A stretch of DNA of 64,000 bases from Candidatus Bilamarchaeum dharawalense (GTDB lineage Archaea; Micrarchaeota; Micrarchaeia; Anstonellales; Bilamarchaeaceae), in the NCBI GenBank assembly GCA_902386555.1, contig CABMJJ010000007.1:62001-126000 (forward strand), written 5' to 3'. Position 1 is the stretch's first letter. Every line of letters begins with the position of its first letter. Both the position numbers and the translations under genes were made by a program. The notes beneath the pieces are model-generated. The model was not told the DNA's origin, ran no database searches, and worked only from the letters and a program-made list of their open reading frames with translations. Below are positions 59,468 through 64,000 of the stretch, piece by piece.

Positions 59468-60088
59468 CTATTTCTTCAATTCCCTCAGAATTGGTACGTC
59501 CAGCCGGTATTGCTGATTAAATGCTTCCAGCCGCCTTACAAACAGCTCTTTCAAGTCCTTTGAGAGTTTTTGGGAATTTAATTCTTCCAAAATAACCTTC
59601 CAGTTAAGGTTTGGGTATAGAATTTGCATGTCTGGCAAATCCCTCTGCCGCCCTTCGCTGGCCAACCCTTTGAACAGGAAAATATCTTCCTTTGAAAGCA
59701 GGTAAACTGATAGATTTCCATATTTCTTGTGCAATTCCGCCCTTTGAACCATGGATTTGGAAAGCACCAGCTTCCGGATGACCTGCCTGATGAATAAATC
59801 AAGGTGGAAACCGTCTTTGTTCTCGAACATTTTCATGGCATGCAGATTCTCGTGCTCTGTCTTGATGATGATTGGTTGATGATATTGGGCACCAAATAAA
59901 GCGTCACAAAAAGTTTCGTAATCTAGCTTGCTCTTAAATACGATATCAACGTCTTTTGTGAAATCTTTTAGACCGCGGAATGACATCGCACAGCCACCGA
60001 TTAGATAGATGGCCATGGGCTTCTTGATTCGGTTGCCAATCTGAATCAGTTCGCGATCAATATATGTAGCATCGAAATTTTTATCCAT
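59468..60088 (-). CDS. Nucleotidyltransferase-fold protein (AbiEii/MNT-like)
   Basis: 206 residues from ATG 60088 (GGGGGTCA upstream). YLIGGCAMSFRGLKDFTKDVDIVF shows the GG...D-x-D nucleotidyltransferase signature and HLDLF supplies a third acidic residue. YLLSKEDIFLFKGLASEGRQRDLPD matches the helical end of AbiEii-like or DUF6036 proteins. Overlaps the upstream winged-helix gene by 8 bases, a toxin-antitoxin-style layout. It may modify RNA or protein. Confidence 0.8.
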   Translation of the reverse strand: MDKNFDATYIDRELIQIGNRIKKPMAIYLIGGCAMSFRGLKDFTKDVDIVFKSKLDYETFCDALFGAQYHQPIIIKTEHENLHAMKMFENKDGFHLDLFIRQVIRKLVLSKSMVQRAELHKKYGNLSVYLLSKEDIFLFKGLASEGRQRDLPDMQILYPNLNWKVILEELNSQKLSKDLKELFVRRLEAFNQQYRLDVPILRELKK

Positions 60089-61046
60089 AAGCTGACCCCC
60101 TAACATCATAATCTTTCAGCATCGACTCGACTTCGCCCCAGCTTGGAAACCCAGATGGGCTGTCTTGGCCCTTTGTTTCTATAAACTCAAGCAATTCTGA
60201 AATAAATCTATCAGAAGTCCCGAAACGGCTTTCTTTTTTGTATAACCACCTGTATTCAAATGAGTTTTTTATCATGAGGACGCAGATGTACTGGATAGTA
60301 CGGGCGTCTCTATCCAATGCAAGCAAGTGGATTATAATGTCACCTAGCTTCGGTTTTATATTTGTGTAATAGTATTTTCCTGAGCTAATTAGGGGCACAC
60401 CGTATTTAGCCATAGCAGTATACGCAGTTGGCCAATAATGTTTCGGGCTATTCTCTATCGCTGTCGTAAATATACCTTCAGGCATTGAAGCTCTTTCAAA
60501 CGAAATTCGGATATCTGTTATACCTTTCAATTCCGCCTCTGCTTCTGCCATGCTCATCTGGGTTAGAGTCTGTGCGCAAAAACGAAGTGCTTCATATGTT
60601 TCCTTTCGGATGGAATAAAGACCACGGGATTTTTGGTAGATAAGCCCCAAACCTCTTAATTTAGCCAAAAGACGGGCTGAGGTAATATTCGGAAGATCTA
60701 TTTCGCTTATTTTGAATTCAAATTCACTGGTTCTTTTGCTTCGAGTATCATAAAAATATGCCAAAAGATAGGGTATTCTTCCGATTAAAAGATCATCCAA
60801 TTTGATGTGAGGCAATGTTTCTTTAACTTTCGAGAAAGCGATAAATAAAGTGTTTGAACCCTGAATTTGCTTAACTCGTCCAGATCTGAAGCTATTTATT
60901 AGATGAAATTTTTCTAATTTTTTGAGCTGACTGCTGGCATTACTTTTCTTGATATTAAGTTTGGATGCTAACTCGCCTAAAGTGAAAGTTTCCTGGGTAC
61001 CAGTAAGAAAGGCAAGAATTTTTAGCTCGCTTTTGTTTAACTTCAT
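60081..61046 (-). CDS. Winged-helix protein paired with nucleotidyltransferase
   Basis: 321 residues. An N-terminal winged helix (LKILAFLTGTQETFTLGELASKLNIKKSNASSQLKKLE) leads to a second wHTH-like region (SARLLAKLRGLGLIYQKSRGLYSI). A C-terminal ~170-residue part with HYWPTAYTAMAKYGVPLISSGKYYYTNI resembles AbiEi-type antitoxins. It precedes and overlaps the nucleotidyltransferase gene. Likely the DNA-binding, neutralising partner; autoregulation would be expected. Confidence 0.75.
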   Translation of the reverse strand: MKLNKSELKILAFLTGTQETFTLGELASKLNIKKSNASSQLKKLEKFHLINSFRSGRVKQIQGSNTLFIAFSKVKETLPHIKLDDLLIGRIPYLLAYFYDTRSKRTSEFEFKISEIDLPNITSARLLAKLRGLGLIYQKSRGLYSIRKETYEALRFCAQTLTQMSMAEAEAELKGITDIRISFERASMPEGIFTTAIENSPKHYWPTAYTAMAKYGVPLISSGKYYYTNIKPKLGDIIIHLLALDRDARTIQYICVLMIKNSFEYRWLYKKESRFGTSDRFISELLEFIETKGQDSPSGFPSWGEVESMLKDYDVRGSAYG

Positions 61047-61157
61047 ACGTATATTTAATAACTATAAATCTATAAACGTTATGTTTTTTGATAGATATAA
61101 CATCAAAACTAATAACTTTTAACCTAAACAATTATTAAAATTGATACTAAAAGAATA

Positions 61158-61284
61158 TGCTCCTGCCGCGATTTTCGCCTTTTAGGAAAAGGCGACCCAA
61201 AACTGGTTCGTTATTCCTAAAAATTTGAACGCGGGTATTCAGAGTGAGAGTCTGACATCCTTGACCGGGCTAGATTACAGGAGC
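61158..61284 (-). tRNA. tRNA-Glu(CTC) interrupted after the T-loop
   Basis: Minus strand: acceptor GCTCCTG/CAGGAGC, D-arm ATCT...GGAT with AGCCCGGTCAA loop, anticodon arm TCAGA-CTCTCAC-TCTGA (CTC), T-stem CCGCG, T-loop TTCAAAT, then an insertion, then 3' T-stem CGCGG and discriminator A. Spliced length about 75. The T-loop position of the insertion is not the canonical 37/38 site. Downstream of the 61322 gene on the same strand. Confidence 0.87.
61171..61222 (-). other. T-loop insertion in tRNA-Glu carrying the recurrent element
   Basis: About 52 bases between TTCAAAT and CGCGG. It consists almost entirely of the two-hairpin element, in tRNA orientation AACCAGTTTTGGGT then CGCCTTTT-CCT-AAAAGGCG. 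In plus orientation (61176-61208) it is CGCCTTTTAGGAAAAGGCG then ACCCAAAACTGGTT. Exact splice points unknown. Confidence 0.75.
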
Positions 61285-61313
61285 AACTAGCGAGATAATG
61301 TTTCTGAAGAGGG

Positions 61314-61321
61314 TTTTAAAA
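61314..61321 (-). promoter_or_regulatory. TATA box for tRNA-Glu
   Basis: TTTTAAAA about 30 bases upstream of the first tRNA base, abutting the stop codon of the preceding gene. Confidence 0.5.
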
Positions 61322-61999
61322 TTAGCGTTTCTTTTTCGGTTTTTTAGAGTGCTTGCCTTTTCTTGAGATTTTTCTCACAATTTTCCTTTTTGCCTTAATT
61401 TTTCGAGGAATCTGAAGAACTTGAGCTTCAGCATCTAAACCATGGGATTGAATATTGCTAGTAAGATTTCGAACAAGATGTTCGCCGTGGGATTTTCTAT
61501 CAAATGCCATGGAATAGGATTGAATGCCAGTATGATCAAACTTTGGACTTTCTCTTTCAAGCATTTTAGGTCTTGCGAATAGGACTTGCGATTTCTCTTT
61601 CATAACAAAAATATCCTGCCTTGGATCACTAGTAAAATCTGATCGTAGCACTGAATTTTTGGCTTTTGGATCTAGTTGAATAGAGAGGGAAGGTCCGGGA
61701 AGCATGGTTTTGGGGGTAATTGAAAGGTTGTTTTCCAATATACTTACTTTGTGATCTGCAAGTTGAATCAGTGCTTTTTGTTCATAGGGTGAGAAGGTGG
61801 TTGATCGCATAAGTTCTGGAAGAAGGATGGACATTTCAGAACTTCCGTGGTAGGAGTGGACAAACTCCATAACTGCTGCTTTCATGGCCATGGGACCTTT
61901 GGTTGATGCCCAGGTTTTAAGTTCAGTCCAGACTATTTTGGCTGGTTTTCCTGTTTTTGTGATTTTATGAGCTTGTTTTTTAAATTCAGAAAAGTTCAT
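61322..61999 (-). CDS. Hypothetical protein with basic tail
   Basis: 225 residues. The N-terminal ~90 residues are helical (FKKQAHKITKTGKPAKIVWTELKTWA), the middle is mixed, and the end is a strongly basic tail (KIKAKRKIVRKISRKGKHSKKPKKKR) likely to bind nucleic acid. No membrane segment or known domain seen. Confidence 0.65.
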   Translation of the reverse strand: MNFSEFKKQAHKITKTGKPAKIVWTELKTWASTKGPMAMKAAVMEFVHSYHGSSEMSILLPELMRSTTFSPYEQKALIQLADHKVSILENNLSITPKTMLPGPSLSIQLDPKAKNSVLRSDFTSDPRQDIFVMKEKSQVLFARPKMLERESPKFDHTGIQSYSMAFDRKSHGEHLVRNLTSNIQSHGLDAEAQVLQIPRKIKAKRKIVRKISRKGKHSKKPKKKR

Positions 62000-62081
62000 G
62001 ATAGATATTGGGAAATAAGATTAAATTAGGTTTCTATTACTTCTATTTTTAAATATTATAAGGTAATCTCTATCGATACCA

Positions 62082-62609
62082 ATGGACTTTTATGCGCATT
62101 CTTCTGCTATTGTTGAGGAACAAACCAGGATAGGCACTAATACAAAGATATGGCATTTTGCACACATTAGAAAAGGAGCTGATATAGGTAAAGAATGCAA
62201 CATTGGGAAAAGCGTTTATATTGATAGTAATGTTTCTATAGGAAATAATGTAAAAATCCAGAATTTTGTATCAGTTTATCATGGGGTGACTATTGAAGAT
62301 GACGTATTTGTAGGGCCATCCGTTACTTTCACTAATGACTTACATCCAAGAGCATGGATTTGGAAGAAACAAAAAATAGCTAAAACCTTGATAAAGAAAG
62401 GTGCAAGCATAGGAGCAAATGCAACCATAGTTGCCGGTATTACAATAGGCGAATATGCGATGGTTGGAGCCGGAGCTGTTGTAACAAAGAAGGTAGAACC
62501 ATACCAGCTTGTCTATGGTAATCCTGCAAAGCCTCGTGGTTGGGTTTGTAAATGCGGTTTGCCAGTAGGCGAACAGAAAATTAAAGAATGTAAACACGAG
62601 GTAAAGTAA
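62082..62609 (+). CDS. UDP-sugar N-acetyltransferase, WbpD/WlbB-like
   Basis: Left-handed beta-helix acyltransferase. Hexapeptide repeats run from ADIGKECNIGKSVYIDSN to VAGITIGEYAMVGAGAVVTK, with NDLHPRAW as the catalytic region, and the C-terminal CKCGLPVG typical of the group that acetylates the 3-amino group of UDP-GlcNAc(3NH2)A. 175 residues. Stop overlaps the aminotransferase start (TAATG). Confidence 0.87.
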   Translation: MDFYAHSSAIVEEQTRIGTNTKIWHFAHIRKGADIGKECNIGKSVYIDSNVSIGNNVKIQNFVSVYHGVTIEDDVFVGPSVTFTNDLHPRAWIWKKQKIAKTLIKKGASIGANATIVAGITIGEYAMVGAGAVVTKKVEPYQLVYGNPAKPRGWVCKCGLPVGEQKIKECKHEVK

Positions 62610-63685
62610 TGATTCCGATTGCAAAACCATTAATTGAACAAGACGAAATAGACAACGTTGTTTCTGTTCTTAAATCAGGTCAATTAGCCCAAGGCAGATG
62701 GGTTGAAGAATTTGAAAATGAATTTGCAAAATATATTGGAGTAGAATATGCAATAGCAGTAGTAAACGGAACAGTAGCACTGGACTTGGCACTTAAAGCC
62801 TTGAATATTAAGGCAGGGGATGAGGTGATAGTCCCTGCATTTACATTTATCGCAACAGCAAACACTGCACTATTTCAAGGAGCAAAACCAATTTTTGCAG
62901 ATATAGATGAAAGAACCTTCAACCTTGATCCGGAAAGTGTAAAAGAGAGGATTACACCTAAAACTAAAGCGATTATACCGGTACATCTATTCGGACAAGC
63001 AGCGGATATTCAAGCTTTTGTTGACATAACTGAAGACCACAGAATTGCATTGGTAGAAGATTGTGCCCAAGCACATGGTGCCAGATATAAAGGAAAACGA
63101 GCAGGCGGATTTGGCATTGGAACATTTAGTTTTTATGGCACCAAGAATATGACAACTGGCGAAGGTGGGATGATTACCACAAACAATGAAACAATAGCAA
63201 AAAGACTACGGTTATTACGAAATCATGGCCAAAGCGAGAAATATTTACATACCGAACTAGGATATAATTATAGAATGACAAATATTGCAGCAGCGATAGG
63301 GATATGTCAACTAAAAAAATTAGATAGATGGAATGGAGAGAGAAGAAAAAACGCAAAATATCTTGATGGTAAACTCAAGGATATACGCGGGCTGACAGTT
63401 CCGTATGTTGCACCGCACAATGAGCATGTTTACCACCAGTATGTGGTCAAACTTGGTAAAGATAGAGACAAAATCAAAGAAGAACTAGCAACAAAAGGTG
63501 TGGGAACCGCAGTACACTATCCAATTCCCTTGAATAAGCAACCAGTATATAGCAAAGAAAAAACAGAATGCCCGGTAAGTGAAAGAATGGCCACTCAAGT
63601 ACTTAGCTTACCTGTACATCCGGCAGTTACAGAGGAACAGATCGTGCAAGTAGCAAAAGCAGTAGAAGAGGTTTTGATTAGATGA
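62609..63685 (+). CDS. DegT/DnrJ/EryC1 aminotransferase, WbpE/WlbC-like
   Basis: PLP sugar aminotransferase. VVNGTVALDLALKAL, VIVPAFTFIATANTAL, LVEDCAQAHGARYKGK, FSFYGTKNMTTGEGGM with the PLP lysine, and LGYNYRMTNIAAAIG are the standard motifs. 358 residues, full length. It would aminate the 3-keto UDP-GlcNAcA made by the next gene's product. Stop overlaps the following start (ATGA). Confidence 0.93.
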   Translation: MIPIAKPLIEQDEIDNVVSVLKSGQLAQGRWVEEFENEFAKYIGVEYAIAVVNGTVALDLALKALNIKAGDEVIVPAFTFIATANTALFQGAKPIFADIDERTFNLDPESVKERITPKTKAIIPVHLFGQAADIQAFVDITEDHRIALVEDCAQAHGARYKGKRAGGFGIGTFSFYGTKNMTTGEGGMITTNNETIAKRLRLLRNHGQSEKYLHTELGYNYRMTNIAAAIGICQLKKLDRWNGERRKNAKYLDGKLKDIRGLTVPYVAPHNEHVYHQYVVKLGKDRDKIKEELATKGVGTAVHYPIPLNKQPVYSKEKTECPVSERMATQVLSLPVHPAVTEEQIVQVAKAVEEVLIR

Positions 63686-64000
63686 AGGTAGGAGTCATAG
63701 GCACAGGAACGATGGGAAGAAACCATTTACGTATTTATAACGACTTACGAGGGGTGGATGAAATTTTTGTATTCGATGCTGATTCTACTGTATCAAAACA
63801 GGTTGCACACCAATTCAACATCCAAAGTGCAGAAAGTTTAGATGAACTTTTAGGGAAAGTAGATGCAGTAAGTGTCTGTGTGCCAACTTCAAAGCACTAT
63901 GAGATTGCTCAGGAAGTTCTTGCGAAAGGAGTAAACTGTTTAATCGAAAAACCAGTAGCGAGCGGCGTAGAAGAAGCTAAGAAAATAGTCGAGCTTGCTA
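63682..64000 (+). CDS. Gfo/Idh/MocA oxidoreductase, 3' end outside window
   Basis: Partial. MKVGVIGTGTMGRNHLRIY is the NAD-binding start, and SVCVPTSKHYEIAQEVLAKGVNCLIEKPVAS carries the EKP motif of the family. By context it is WbpB/WlbA, oxidising UDP-GlcNAcA at C3. Together with the two preceding genes it builds UDP-diacetamido-glucuronate, a sugar of archaeal glycans. Coupled to the aminotransferase by ATGA. Confidence 0.88.
   Translation, partial: MKVGVIGTGTMGRNHLRIYNDLRGVDEIFVFDADSTVSKQVAHQFNIQSAESLDELLGKVDAVSVCVPTSKHYEIAQEVLAKGVNCLIEKPVASGVEEAKKIVELA

Noticed and set aside
1-64000. CRISPR arrays, insertion sequences, rRNA genes
   Set aside because: No direct-repeat/spacer arrays, transposase motifs or rRNA segments were seen; the recurring hairpins are too varied and scattered for CRISPR.

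Overview
The window is archaeal. It encodes an archaeal translation and information-processing set: aIF5A, S24e, S27ae, Kae1, L18e-L13-S9-RpoN, S2, EF-1alpha, AsnRS, L7Ae-S28e-L24e-Ndk, an Sm-like protein and SMC. It also has archaeal lipid enzymes (isopentenyl phosphate kinase and a UbiA prenyltransferase of the digeranylgeranylglyceryl phosphate synthase type), TATA-type promoters and GGTG/GAGG ribosome-binding sites. The many short secreted Cys-rich proteins, an RRM protein, a reduced two-subunit NiFe hydrogenase and compact gene spacing recall DPANN-type genomes (Diapherotrites/Micrarchaeota-like). That placement is a guess from gene style; there is no rRNA here to settle it. No CRISPR array, insertion sequence or rRNA was seen.

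Layout. 0-7 kb: a minus-strand operon aIF5A > S24e > S27ae > CPBP protease > Kae1 > IPK, then TatD and NYN nucleases and Sm-like protein. 7-15 kb: an interrupted tRNA-Ala, SMC, NadM and secreted or membrane proteins. 14.6-18 kb: an agmatine-to-putrescine operon (HprK-like ATPase, AguB, Yip1-like membrane protein, AguA). 18-27.5 kb: methyltransferase paralogues, Lrp-type regulators, UbiA, the L18e/L13/S9/RpoN operon, an interrupted tRNA-Pro and S2. 27.5-36.5 kb: Cys-rich envelope proteins, EF-1alpha, AsnRS, RRM protein, L7Ae operon, and a NikR-like regulator divergent from a ZIP metal transporter. 36.5-43.3 kb: a long structured noncoding stretch, then a small NiFe hydrogenase locus with its maturation protease. 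43.4-50.8 kb: DsbA-like, cysteine desulfurase, LUD, HIT, a deoxyhypusine-synthase-family enzyme and an ATP-grasp protein. 50.9-57.5 kb: tRNA-His, a nuclease cluster (MBL, XPF, PIN), tandem structured RNA candidates and a protease-less LonB-like ATPase. 57.5-64 kb: a large Cys-repeat lipoprotein, a nucleotidyltransferase/winged-helix pair, an interrupted tRNA-Glu and the start of a diacetamido-glucuronate sugar operon.

The most unusual layer is RNA and repeats. Three of the four tRNA genes are interrupted at odd places: tRNA-Ala in the D-loop and anticodon loop, tRNA-Pro twice in the T-arm, tRNA-Glu at the end of the T-loop. Several insertions, and several intergenic regions beside candidate RNA genes, carry one recurring two-hairpin element (stem with CCTTTT-loop-AAAAGG, followed by CCAAAACTGG). 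Separately, a candidate small-RNA family appears four times. It places a C-rich CCTCCC(ACTCT) stretch between two hairpins, and base pairs covary between two tandem copies. The C-rich stretch could pair with Shine-Dalgarno sequences.

Functional links: aIF5A, a deoxyhypusine-synthase-family enzyme and AguA/AguB together suggest a polyamine/hypusine theme. NikR-like regulator, palindromic operator and ZIP transporter form a self-contained metal-uptake switch. Hydrogenase subunits, a DUF6390-like protein and a HyaD-type protease form a hydrogenase locus.
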